Of a DNA stretch of 64,000 nt, positions 46,691 through 58,760 are shown piece after piece (position 1 is the stretch's first letter; the number at the start of each line of letters is the position of its first letter). Under the pieces are notes generated by a model, which saw only the letters and a list, made by a program, of their open reading frames with translations, ran no database searches and was not told the origin of the DNA. Source of the DNA: Polytrichum commune. Its lineage: Eukaryota > Streptophyta > Polytrichopsida > Polytrichales > Polytrichaceae. Location of the stretch: contig OX485803.1 of assembly GCA_950295325.1 (NCBI GenBank), positions 64,683,554 through 64,747,553 of the forward strand, in the 5' to 3' direction. The position numbers were made by a program, and so were the translations under genes.

Positions 46691-48253
46691 AGACAAGTTG
46701 GAGCTCGCGATCCCGTATTTACCAATATTGGATTAGGAAATTAAAAAAAAAAACACATGATTGCAAACTTTTGTAGGGGACCCGACCGAACGAAGCATAT
46801 CATAATGGATGATAAGGTAGAAACACCCGGTTCTGAAATCAATTTGTGATCCACATTGACCAACCTATGTACTTCATCACCATTTCAGCTTGCAAAGAAA
46901 ACTTTGATTTTCTACGGTCATATCAAAATCACGCAATGTCAAAATTCCTCAAAACTAATTATACTAACCTCATCATGGACTTGCTGATATTATGAAGAAG
47001 AAAAACCGGTCACGTCAATGAAGGTCTCAGTCACCCAAAGTGTCCGTTATCGACACTTTTACCTTATCAAGTACAAATGCAAACAAGCATCCTACTAGTG
47101 GCAATTCGATGCCAATTATAGAACACAGATGAAAAGCGGCACCCCGTTTGTTCCCCCGCCATTGTGGCTTCAAAGCATGCATAATATTAATGTATGTACA
47201 TTAAATTGCTGCAAGGAAAAGAAAAAGAAGTAAAAAAAAGAAGTATGTTCATGAGACGGCATGGATATTGTGAAAAATGAACAAACTCGCTCACTCTTGC
47301 TTGCTTGCTTGCGTTGGCCTCCAAATTGGTGTGGAGCTCGGGGTTGCGTGGGGAGCACTCGGCTAAAGTGCAAACGGTGCGGGGAGTGGATCACCCTCCG
47401 CCATTGCCATCTAAACCACCGCGTGCTTCTTACGGCAATCGCCGGGTGGTACAATGACAACAATAATGTAAGTGGGGTTGCCATGTGAGCATGTGAGGGA
47501 ATTGCCTTGTGTACTTTGATGGATGGATGGATGGGATCGCATGCATGACATATCTCACCTTTTCAATGCAAAAATTTCACATTTCTTTCTTGGGGCATGG
47601 GATGCTTTGTAGAGGGAGTCCTCAAAGACCACAAACGTTGTCTTGCTACCATTAGCTTTTGAGGGGTTGTAAGGTATCACAATGTGCTTGACATCCTCCG
47701 TTTGTAGAAGAGTTTTGTTTCTTTCTTCTTTTGCCGTTCTCCAACCGTTTATGTTATGGGAGGTCTCTCTTCGAAAGTTGTCATGGTTGCACAAATACCG
47801 GGGGAAGTGGACTCTTCGTACACGAGTGTAAGAAGGGGTATTGGTATACAAAGCATTGATGTACATAGTATACATAATGGAGAGGAATTACATTTCTCTA
47901 GTGTGTAAATTTAAGAAGGCTAGTACGGATGTTGAAGGAAAGGTAGATATATAGAAGGGGGCCCTAGGGTTCAGAGGGAGAGTTGACAATAGATGTGTTA
48001 CTTTCATCCACCTCACGTATATGGTGATAGTCCTTAATGATACTAGGTGAACCACATTTGTATTACACCGGTGTTTGTTGTGGCCTATTGTTGGTTTTGT
48101 AGTTTGTTCCACTGTTGGCACAAAGGAAAGATGGCCACTACAGAGCAAGGGAAGTTGGGCATGTTGCCTTAGTGCCAAGCCTCCAGTTAGCATCTTGAAA
48201 CCTTATCTTTGCACATGAGTCGTTACACTTCCGTATGCTCCTTGTATAAACTT
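46691..48253. other. No gene recognised; (GATG)n tract
   Basis: A GGAT tandem lies at about 47517-47535. Frames on both strands at 47170-47488 and 47555-48193 show no domain. Confidence 0.4.
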
Positions 48254-48417
48254 ATAGCCCACCCACATAGATTGGTGTGGGCCACCAGTGAACGGTTCCT
48301 ACCAGTAGGGGCCACTTTTAGAGCCGGTTTAGCTAGTGAGAGTCACTAGATGTAACCAATGTTGGTACTCATCGTTCACTGGTGGCCTGCACCAATAAGT
48401 GTGGGTGGACTATTACA
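48254..48417. mobile_element. MITE K, 164 bp
   Basis: Inverted termini of about 40 bp: TAGCCCACCCACATAGATTG and GTGGGCCACCAGTGAACG on the left, CGTTCACTGGTGGCCTGCAC and TGTGGGTGGACTATTA on the right. The single-copy interior is about 80 bp. Confidence 0.8.
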
Positions 48418-51400
48418 AGGATGCGAGATGTTGGTATCGTCGTTCACATCAACAATTATGCAAGTCAGAGATCACATGGAAAAACATATACATACAAATC
48501 TAGGCCGCAAGGCTCGCGATTATGCATTGCTAGAGTTGGTTTCGGCCTTGCCACACCGTTTTCATTCTAGCCCTCATCGCTCCCGTCCCACAATTTCTAC
48601 ACAAGGTCATGTTTGGATTTCTCATAGAAACCATGTTGATCACCGCCCCATGCCCTTTAGACTTTCCACTCTATGTCTTGCTTACACGATGAAGGAAATG
48701 ACTTGGTCGGAAGGAAGGCGCCACCTATACTTGAAAGAGGTCCGTGTGGAAAACTATCATTTTACTTGTGCATATTGCATATACAAGCAACATTGGCTCT
48801 ACAATGGCTAGAGATTTGTGGTAGCCAGGTAAGTTGAAGATGAACATGTTGGGAACCTCTTGTAACTCAAAAGTTCATGTCTTAGCATAGTTGACACTTG
48901 AATTAGAGTCATAGATCCCATTTATAACCTATTGAGAGTAAACCTTAAAGGATGAGGGGGTAATGCAAATTCTCATATTTGTCATGAAACCATGTTATCA
49001 AGGTCTTTTGGGAATTGTCACAAATGAGAAGTTACATGGCACCATCAAAATGACCCACATCCATGCAATTAAATGAATGATATCACTTCTTTTTTATCTT
49101 CCCATAATGAAATCTAGAAGTAATTAATTCAAAGGTTCGACATAAACACAAAATAGCATTGTGAGCACTTTGAGCATACCGCTTATTTATCCAACAAAAT
49201 CGCCTTGAATTACCATGTAAGTCAAAAGTTCCTCATCCTAGATAATTTGACATGGAAATTAGCTTCAAAGACCCCTAAGCGTAGAACAATGACCTTTTGG
49301 CAACCATATGGCCTCGACTCCAACGTGTTTATGGAGTTGGTAATTTAGTAATTTTTGTGAACACACAAACCATGATCAATCACATGACCGATGGAATTAA
49401 AGGGCAGGTGACATGTGGGCACAAGAAAAGGACTTCAAATTCAACGTGAGAAATTGGGTGCATCATGAAAGGTAATGGGTTTGAAGGAAAGGTAGGTGTA
49501 CATCTGGCTGACACAACAACACTATTTAGGGTCTTTATTTTCATGTACTATATACAATGGTGTTACTTAGTGCTATACTTTCTACTACATATTTCAAATT
49601 TTTTAAGTGCACTAAATTGGATTTCGATTTAGTGTGGCATTAAAGTTAGTGTGTCATGTTCATTAAAGTGTTCTTCATTGTTTGTGATGTAACATCAAAT
49701 ATCCTTCGACATCCTCTCTAGTTGTCAACCATTCATTACAAGGCAATTTAATGTGGATTGCCAGTTGATAGTGCAAGCCACTTGAAATTACATGTTTAGT
49801 GTTGTATGTACATTGTGTGATATAAAATTGAACAAAAAATTGAGTTGAAATTTATCACGCTCTTTGATTCCAAATAATAAGTGACACAAAAACCACAAAT
49901 GATGAACTTTTGGGAGTGTTTGACAAAAACCACAAATGATAAAGAACCCAAGTGCATGACATGCTTGGATCAAGCCAAAAGATTCTTAGACCCAAGAGTA
50001 TGACCACGCATTTCCATTACAAACACCTCTAAACTCATAGCACAATTTAAAGAAGAAATTTAACAAAGTAAGCACTCGAGTGTTCCCATGTCAACAATTT
50101 AACAATGCTCTCTTCCCTCTAAACTCATCCGCCTCTTCAAATATGCAATTTGTAGAAGGGGAAAGTTTCAACTCCTCTATATGGACACTGACTATCAAGA
50201 TATCGTGATCTTTTACCGAATAGGATCTTAGCTCATGCGTTTTCCATGGAGGGCGTTGTAGGATATTAGGTTTGATCACGGGACCACATCTTAAAGTGCT
50301 CACATGTAGGGAACATATAGGGGAACCACCTCTCTCCAAACTAAAGTTACTTGATCTAAGACCCCCTTTATGTTAGTGCTTGGTGTCGAACGTGTAGTCA
50401 TGCCATAACAAAATAGAGTAGAGAATGAACTTGTAGTGTGAACAAGGGCACAATACAAAATCTTTAGATTGTCATCTTCTCCACCTTCCACTATAAGATG
50501 AACAATAGAAGCTATTTGACACCTCCCAAATCACAAAAGACTTCAATAATGTTTAATGTTGTTAGCCTTTCAATGTCGAGAAATCCTTGATGGGACTTTA
50601 GAGACAAGAAAATTCATAGTTTCAGCTTTAGTTGTTTCTTAGAGAGGAAATGGCTAATCCTCAATGAACTTTTTAAAACCTTTTCATGTGATTTGATGAT
50701 TGAAGAAATAAGTTGAAGTAAGGATGCAAATGCCATCAAGCATATGAAGAATCCAATGTACAATTCTATGCGGAATTTAGTATTATGTCATCATTTCTAC
50801 GTACGATTATATTTGTTCTTTCTTGCAAATAAACTTCTACATAAGTTGGAATTTGAGGCTTTGGGACATAAATTCGTTAAAGAACGCCTTACTTAGATTG
50901 TTTCATTCTAATAATATATGTGATAAAATTGGTATACATGCTCTTTGACATGTGAACATGTTAAATTTAGAGTTCAACCACACACACATAGATATATTCT
51001 TAGAGTGATTTGTAATAACTCTTCAACTTGTGTAAACAACGAGTATTGAGAGTCGATCACTTTAGAACCGTAGAGATTACACATAGGCTTGTATACATGT
51101 ACTAGTCCAAAGGAATTTAATTATGTCTAGGCCTCACACATGTGTACAACAAAAATTGATTGCACAAAATAGGACTAAAATACTCGTACCATTTACATAC
51201 TCTACTTTTCTTTCACAAAATCATTGAGCACATGGAGTTCAAGGCCACCTTTGCATTCCTCCATGGGCCTATTGAATATTTACAAATGAGAAGCATTATA
51301 ATATAACATCCGCATTCTACATATCAACCTCACCATCAACAAAATGCATACATGTGCTTATGGTGTACAAGAGATATTCAATCGATCCCTATTGTGCACC

Positions 51401-54039
51401 CACATGGTTAGGTATTGCAACATACAAGGCTCCATCATAAGACAAGTTTTGACGTCAAAAGTACCAAATCTAAGTGGTGTTTTTTTCTCTTGAATACATT
51501 GAAGCACATTTTAAGATGTAAGATATGGTGACAACTCCGCCTTGAGATGAATAAATATGCTATTCACTTTGTGAAATCTATATTACATGACGGAAGGGAT
51601 GGAATGTCTATTTCTTAATGGTATTACACCTTGAATAAGCTTTAACCCTCACATGACACTACTCAACTCCTTGGATGCGTTACATGGGCATAACTCTCCT
51701 TTAATTCCAAGATTCCATGTTTATGGGGGAGCACTTAGACTGTATATTGTGAACTTTTCGAAAAGTAGTTGTATTATCAAGATTTTTGGATCACAACCTC
51801 CTTTTTTGGGGGAAAGAGATCATCATATAGTTGCTTAATAATGTTATATTACGATGAACTGCACAATATTACTCATGGTCATCAAGTGTTTTTTTGTTTT
51901 TGTTTCTTATAAATTGGACATAAGCAGGTGAAACATTAAACTTACCAACCTTACATAACTATATACACTTTAAACTCCGTAATATCATGCTTGTGGCAAC
52001 CAAAGTGAATGTGATATTAAGGAGTTATGTAGTGTTGACATGGATGCATGATAAAAGAGAAGTAGTGTAGCATGTGACATTATGGAGTAACACAAAGTCA
52101 ACATTGCAATGACAACAATACTTACAATGAGGACAACATGATGTGTGCGAGTGTGTGGCTTGATCATGAATTCTTTGGTGGTTTCTTTTGATGACAAAGC
52201 CATGATATTATGGGAGAGAAATGTGACACAAAGGAGTGAAATTCTAGCCGAAAACATCCGATCCCTAGGGTTTCGGGATATAAGAGAAGGAGTGACATTG
52301 AGGAAATTCGTATTACGAAGTTTAGAGTGTGGCACCAATTATGTGCTAGGTTTACCGGTTGCATTGTGGGTCGACTAGTCTTAGTTGGCATCTACTAAAG
52401 TTCCAAATTGGGGGAAGTTCTAAATTCAGTTGCAGGGACTAAATAATTGGAACCTTGAACCGGTTGCAAGGGCTCAAGAAAGGGCAACTGCCATTCAAGC
52501 TTCACATTAGAGTTATTTTGTGAAGTAAAGTAGACAAAACCATGGGTTCATTCCCAACCTCCAAGTTTATGAGAAGTAGGAGAAAGTCATCCAATTTGTT
52601 CTTAATGCATTATTTATCATGCACAAAGAGTGGTGTTGGGTTATTGAAACCCAACTTTCTAGCTTGTCTTACTAGGATGGGTGGGCTAAGCTAGCTTAAC
52701 ATAAGCTGATCTGGGATTCATGACAACGTGTCTCATGTTGGTGTATGTCATGTTTTAGGTCTTAATTTTTTTTCAAAGTTTGAGAAGTAGAAATAGGAGG
52801 TCCCAAAAATTTTATATGACTTTCAAAATAGGTTCCAATACACGATGAACAAACAAGCTCTTAATAGAAGGTTTTCTCACAAAATGATCAAATTCACGGT
52901 TTCGTCCATCTTTGAGAGACTTTAAGGATAACTCTATTAGAGTTCCCATATTCATCGTTGAATCTGAGTGGAGGAGGGTCTGAAAATAATTATGTTGGCA
53001 CATTCATTCAGTCATTCTCAAGTGCATGGTTGTCTAGTGCGGGTTGTTAACCCTTTATGCCATTGCAGCCCCCATGGGTTCTCTCCCAAAAAGAGAAGCC
53101 ATTGTGGAGCCACTTCACATCTTCATACGGAGCCTCTTTGGGGTGCCCCACTTGGCATGGAGTTTCTTTAATGTTTCAAGATTAGATAAGTGCAAGTCTT
53201 GTTCAAATTATTTATGACGCAAAGGACACTAATGCTCCAAAGGTTTTTCGAACCTTGTAGAAGGCCACTAAGACTTGAACAAGGAAGAGTTTTTTTTTTA
53301 TGCCCAAGGTATCGCCAATTGCAAGGACCAACCATCTTTAGTAGTGTGGGCAACACTGGGGCTTGGACCCAAAATATTCCAAAATTGGCTTTCAAGCTCA
53401 TTGTGAGATACACTCATCAACCGGTCAATGAACTTTTCACCACCTCTAAAATAGGCACATAAACTCCACATTTATAAATGCAAATTCTCACACATAAGAG
53501 GAAAAACAAGATTTTGACCAACTTGGGAACCTTAACTTTGCGACTATTGAATCTTCTCAAATCATGTTGAAAACGAAGAATGTTTTCTTGAATGATCTTC
53601 ATAATGGAGTCAATGTCCAGATACAAGTGGCCAATCATAAAATATGTTCGTGATAGTTGGTTAAATTGCCCTCGACATCAAGGGCGGCAAAGCGAACTTT
53701 TCTTAAAGGTCATTCTTTTGTTGTTCACCATGATTCTCAACTTGGAATTCAAACCTAGGACTTCTATAGGATCTACAAATGGGATATGGCATTTTAGCAT
53801 CATCTTATAAAATTGTGTGATCTTTCATGTTGTTGTAACGATCTCTCACATTGAGAAGCGTTAGAGTCATAAATCATCGAGTAGAACTCCCCGATTATGC
53901 TGACCGTTGATTGTTGAGCCTAAAAAGATTAACAAGTTTTGAACACGTGGCCCAATCTCTTATGAATACATGTCTTTTTGATGGTTTTTCTTAGATTCAC
54001 ACTGCACAACATAACACCTAAACATAAGTGTTCAATCAA
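48418..54039. other. No gene recognised
   Basis: The longest unassigned block. Frames such as 48359-48811, 51985-52338 and 53190-53462 show no domain or splice support. Paired TTTAGTG/CACTAAA motifs near 49520-49660 hint at decayed MITEs. CTTCAAAGACCCCTAAG near 49264 resembles the interior of MITE H. Confidence 0.4.
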
Positions 54040-54460
54040 GGGTTCACACACGGTCTCAAGTCCGAGGTCCGAAGTCACTTGAGGTCAATATGTGCAATCT
54101 CAATTATTGAGAGCATGGATATTGGGGCTTACCACTTCACACAAAGTCCCAAGTCCTAAGTCCTGATCATTATATGGATGCCTACATGGCAAAACTTTTT
54201 TGGAGGTGAGGCCCGGGACCTTGTGTTGAGAGTTGGGTTGAAAAAATACCTACACCAATTTCAGTATTTAGTGTTACCAATTGTATTTGTCTTGCTCAAT
54301 ACTAATTGTAAACTGCCCATGTAGTGTCACCAATACTAAAGTCCCAAGATTTTGCATGAAATAATCTAGACCTTATTTTAATAGATATAAAACATACTTT
54401 TACGGTGTCTGAGGCTCAAAAGTTGGGACTTGGGACTTGGGTCCCCATGTGAACCAACCC
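54040..54460. mobile_element. MITE E-related element, copy 2
   Basis: GGGTTCACACACGGTCTCAAG at the left and CTTGGGTCCCCATGTGAACC..CCC at the right are inverted; TAA follows the right end. Internal TAGTGTTACCAATTGTA motifs and GTCCCAAGTCC repeats are present. More diverged than copy 1. Confidence 0.65.
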
Positions 54461-56164
54461 TAATATTAGTGTCCAAATTAGGTAGTGTACATTATGAGGG
54501 TTCCTAGTTCATAGGATTGTGCCATGTGGCAACCAAGGGTTAATGTCACACATCAACCGTTGGATTGAAGACTCCAAAAGTACCTAAGTTGGGAGTGCCA
54601 GTGCCAGGTGGTGTGTTTCTTCATAGATATTTTACAAAATGACTTTACTTTTTCCAATGTGTGGGCCACATATTACCCCTTAATCCATGGGAGCCTCAAA
54701 ATGACCAATTTTGTTTCAAATGAGACCTTGGACTTTTTGAGATGGAGGCGAATTCCTTTTTTATCTAGATGATGTTAATGAGTTTCATTTTGCATCCAAT
54801 GTTCCAAATTTCATTGGATTTGAACTAAACTTCATCCTTGTGGAAGTTTTCACAGTCATCAAGCTTCCCAAATTCCATTGGATGTGGACTAAATCGGTAT
54901 ATTCATTAATCATAGACTTTGGAAAGTCTCAAAATAAATGCAAATGATTTAATATTTGGTTCAAGTTCTTATTGTGATGACATGTATTTGTGCCAAATTG
55001 GTTAGTGCCACCCTTGCAAATTGCTTTATTAAGTCACATTAAATTTATTTTTGTGTTTTTCTTGATTTTTTTATTTGAAACCCACATCCTTAAATAGTCT
55101 CAAAGTCATGAAAGAGTCTCAATTTACCGAATATAGTGATCTAAACTTCATGTTACAGTAGGAAATGTGTCGGATAGGAAAACAACACTCATATGTACTT
55201 GGAAGGCTATGAACTTTTGCAAGGATTTAGTTTGTTTTATGTTCCAGATCTCCACCGTTGGGATTGGTAATTGGAGTTTTTGAGGTTACTTAAAAAGTAT
55301 TATGTAAGATTGGATGTAAAACGGAGTGCTACACATTGCAAAGGCTCTCAAAAAATCACAATTGGTGCAAATATAAAAATGTCAAGCCTCAAAGGTTCAT
55401 AATTTAGTTGGAAATCTTATGCAAAAAAATTCATCCCAATTGGGTCTCATCCCAACATCCATTTGATGATGTAAGTAGGGTTCAAGCTTGTTTTCAATCG
55501 TCTACCCCGCCCATTATACATTCACATATGCACTTGATTCTCATTCACATTGCCATGTGGATGGTTGATGTTTTTTTTTGGATAGCTCATACAAAGGCCG
55601 ATATTGTGTCCGTACGGTTGGATGCTAAAAAAACACCTACATATTGGGTCGTGAATTATATCTCTTAGAAACAATGTTTTAAGGCCAATTTTGAGGGGAA
55701 TGGTGCTTAGGGATTTAGGGTTTTACAGTTGTGTGTGTACATAAGTATCGAAGTTGATGCAACACTTGTTAGTTGCAGTGGTTGGGGCGAACTGACCACT
55801 AAGTTACAGATGAACTGTTTGAGTTTGAGAAATAACTGGATGAAGTCCAAGACTTTAGGAAAATTACCAATCATAATACATGCTATTTACACCATGGACC
55901 ATGAAGTCGTCCCAAGGCCCTCTAAAATATGTGATTGGTTGTTAACCTTGTCCCGAGACGACTTCAATTTACACCAAGGAAAAAAAATGTTAGAGTAACC
56001 ATGGAGTTTGAGGTCCCCAACATACATAACTTAAGGCCCACATTATCCACTGACACGATCCAACGGATTTTGGCCATGGGAGTGGCAGAAAAGTGCTCTA
56101 GTAAAAAAACGCAAGGGCCCATGGCAGAGAATTGATGTTATAAATAACTTCTTATGAAATGTTT
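54461..56164. other. No gene recognised; short foldback at 55901-55967
   Basis: GAAGTCGTCCCAAGG and its inverted partner CCTTGTCCCGAGACGACTTC form a small hairpin near 55901-55967. Otherwise AT-rich. Confidence 0.4.
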
Positions 56165-56422
56165 CTTGGGAGAAGAGAGGATGAAATCAAGAGAATGATC
56201 ATCTTCAAAACTGCCCCTTTTGGGCATATGTAAAAAAACCAGCACATTCCCATCGGATGCATGGTCATTCCTCTTGGTCCACATTCGGTTCACACCTCGT
56301 GAGGGGCCCAACAACTTCGTAGATTGGTTTTTTAAAAGAAACCATACCATAGATGTTGGACCACCAAGTCGGACCATGGAATAAGGCCATCTTCCGTGGT
56401 CCGTGGTGGAAACCGGCCCTTC
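56165..56422. repeat. Dispersed repeat R, copy 4 (right half)
   Basis: From ATGGTCATTCCTCTTGGTCC onwards it is collinear with 29147-29305 and ends at AAACCGGCCC. Confidence 0.7.
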
Positions 56423-57063
56423 GAGAGGAACCACGTGGAGAATATATATCTTAAAACTATTCAAGAAAAAAACCCGCCAATACGATCATGACTTGTGGCC
56501 GGTTGGACTTGGGAGTCACGATGATTAATCGCCCAAATATCTCTTTGGGCACGGCTTTCGAAGATTTGCAGTTACCGAAGGCGCATAGTGAGTGGAATGC
56601 CAACAAGTCATGAGGATCCCCCTCGAACTTGAGAAGAAACTCTTTTATGCCCATAATAGCGGTTCGGAAGTTGGCGATAGTAGTATAATAATATGATACA
56701 CAATATACATGTGGCGGGCATCTATCTAATCCGGAGTTCGGTTTTGGACTTACGTGTGGACACCAAGTGGGTGTTCCACTACTCTTGGCGTATAATAGGC
56801 CCCCTTTCATCATGCTTCAAGTATGCTTCGAACGGCCCAATCGCGTCCCAAGGTCATGCATTCAAGTGGCGATCGGAGTCATGGGAACTTCGCCACTCTT
56901 CCCAAACCATAAACCACCGGCGTTCAATTATGCAAGGCCGGGTGGCCGAGGTGGCAATGGCAAGCCAAATGAGGTAGGTTGAAGTTTACGAGTGACCATA
57001 CATAAATGAAGTTGTTTGGCATTCGTCCGAGTGCTTTATGTTTGTTTGAAGAGGGGTAGTGGC
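56423..57063. other. No gene recognised
   Basis: Opposite-strand frames at 56457-56813 and 56693-56982 are shadows of one another; the segment is somewhat GC-rich but shows no domain. Confidence 0.4.
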
Positions 57064-57210
57064 CATAACATTATTCGGATCCATAACAATGTTCTATGGG
57101 ACTAACATTATTCTACGGAACATTTACCGCATTCAGTGTGAATGTGGGGAATATTCCGCGTGATGCTTTCAATCCCACGGAACAATGTCATGGATTAAAA
57201 TAGTGCTATG
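57064..57210. repeat. Foldback family FB, copy 4
   Basis: Same outer ends (CATAACATTATTCGGATCC), same middle (GGAATATTCC, CATTCAG) and the same 147-bp length as copy 2, but with more mismatches between the arms. Two unlinked copies of equal length show that this is a mobile family rather than a local inversion. Confidence 0.88.
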
Positions 57211-58001
57211 GCATTGGGCCTAAGTTGTGAGAAAAAATTAGCAAGTTCGTGCATTGGAGTGGCCTTGTCATGGGAGATTTGCCACTCCTCCCAACTGATG
57301 TTCATTTGTATATGCAGGTAGCCAAGGTTGTGATAGAGAATGTGATGAGGTATCCTTTGTCATCTAGATGTTTATGGCTAACTTATGCCAACCACACCTA
57401 TCGTTGTGGGTTGAAAGTTAGGGTGGCTAGAAAATGTTGTGGCCCACCATTATTTTATGTGTGGGTTGATAATTAAGGTGGGCCGCAATAATTTTGAACC
57501 TAGATTTTAGGGATTTTTGGGTTATGTGTCCTCTTTTCGGGGCAATGTTGCATGATGGGTAGCAGGGTTTGAGGTGAAGGAACAAGTAGTTAGGGTTTGG
57601 AAAAAGTAACTTGGTCTATACCTTTATGTTAAGTGAGGTGACAATTTCTTACAAGTAGAGCTATTTGACATGCCACAATATTGATTGTGAATGCAACTAT
57701 TTTTTTAAAATTTCATATTCCTACTTTTGAACATAGGATATTGTGTGCTCAAAACTAACTTGGGTCAAGTGAAGTTAGATTGACCAAAACTATCATGGTC
57801 ACATGTCAATATTATAGTGGGCCACAACAATAATAGGTGTGATATGTGTAGTTTAGAAAGTTTGAGATAAGGTTGGCGAGGAACTTGCAAAAATTGGGAG
57901 TGAATCGTCAATAGGACATTTAAGCGGTCGATATTGCAATAAGGTCATGCGCTAAAGTGGGCCCACCATGAGAAAGTTGCCACTCCTGCAAAGTGGTGTA
58001 A
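57211..58001. other. No gene recognised
   Basis: Frames at 57249-57476 have no domain. Confidence 0.4.
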
Positions 58002-58424
58002 GGGTGAGCTTCCATGTAGGCTGCTTGCCCACTACATTCTAGATAATAATGGATTGGAGGTGTTTGCATGTAGTTAAGCACAAGCCACCATCCAACCACA
58101 TTCTGGCGGTCTGCTAGAATGTGGAGGGCCGTGGACACGGGCCACTAGACTTTCATACACGCACTAAGGAATCTTTAACCTACAAGTGCCAGTCACGGAA
58201 GGATTGAGACTGGTTGAAGACTCAACAAAACCAATGTTGGTCTTTGAACTCCATCCTTGGTGACCGGGAGGAGGAGGTTAGTACGTGGGCACGGATTTGA
58301 GAAGATGGGAGTAGCTAGCTGCCACATAGGAACCCTACCCCATCAAATTTCCTCTACATTTGGGCGGGTTTGCTCTTATTCACACTAGACTATGGTGGGC
58401 GAGCGGCCTACATGGAGACTCATC
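58002..58424. mobile_element. MITE B, copy 2 (inverted)
   Basis: GGGTGAGCTTCCATGTAGGC and CGGCCTACATGGAGACTCATC are inverted ends, with TAA at 57999-58001 and 58425-58427. Collinear with the reverse complement of 40690-41095. 423 bp. Confidence 0.9.
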
Positions 58425-58517
58425 TAAGTTAGATACGTTTGTTGAATCATGCATTACAACCAAGGCGGCTATAATTAAAAAAAATGTATTGAAGTATTTA
58501 TTTGTCATTACTAAAAG

Positions 58518-58760
58518 GGTGGCTTAAACTCAAGGTCTTGACCCAAATGCCATGGGAACTCTGAGGTTAAGCCACCTAAGGCCGGAATAGTACTTGGATG
58601 GGTGACCTTCCTGGCACTTGATTTTTCATTGCACCCTACCATGTACGATTCACCCAATCATAGTGGGGGTATCTGGGTGAAGCGGACACTTTCAACCAAC
58701 CATGTGGGAATCTAGGGGCTTGCCCTTGGGGGACATAAGCGTCGGTTGGCTTGTCCGTGC
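58518..58760 (+). mobile_element. 5S rRNA-derived element, copy 1 (Cassandra LTR or 5S-type SINE)
   Basis: 58518-58637 aligns with most of a plant 5S rRNA gene: AACTCTGAGGTTAAGCC, AATAGTACTTGGATGGGTGACC and CATTGCACCC correspond to the internal control region and 3' end. The A-box, intermediate element and C-box regions are recognisable, so RNA polymerase III promoter potential may remain. The sequence continues about 120 bp into unrelated DNA that is shared with the copy at 43098-43245, which a simple 5S pseudogene would not do. Known parallels are Cassandra TRIM LTRs, which carry 5S sequence in vascular plants, and SINE3-type elements. Which one applies is undecided. Confidence 0.8.

Noticed and set aside
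48359-48811. 150-codon plus-strand open frame
   Set aside because: Its start lies inside the right terminal repeat of MITE K, and no domain is seen.
56457-56982. Opposing open frames with protein-like composition
   Set aside because: Frames on both strands have similar length and neither shows a domain, so at least one, and probably both, are chance.
58518-58637. Functional 5S rRNA gene
   Set aside because: Too many differences from plant 5S rRNA, and the downstream sequence is shared with a second truncated copy, so a mobile element is the better explanation.
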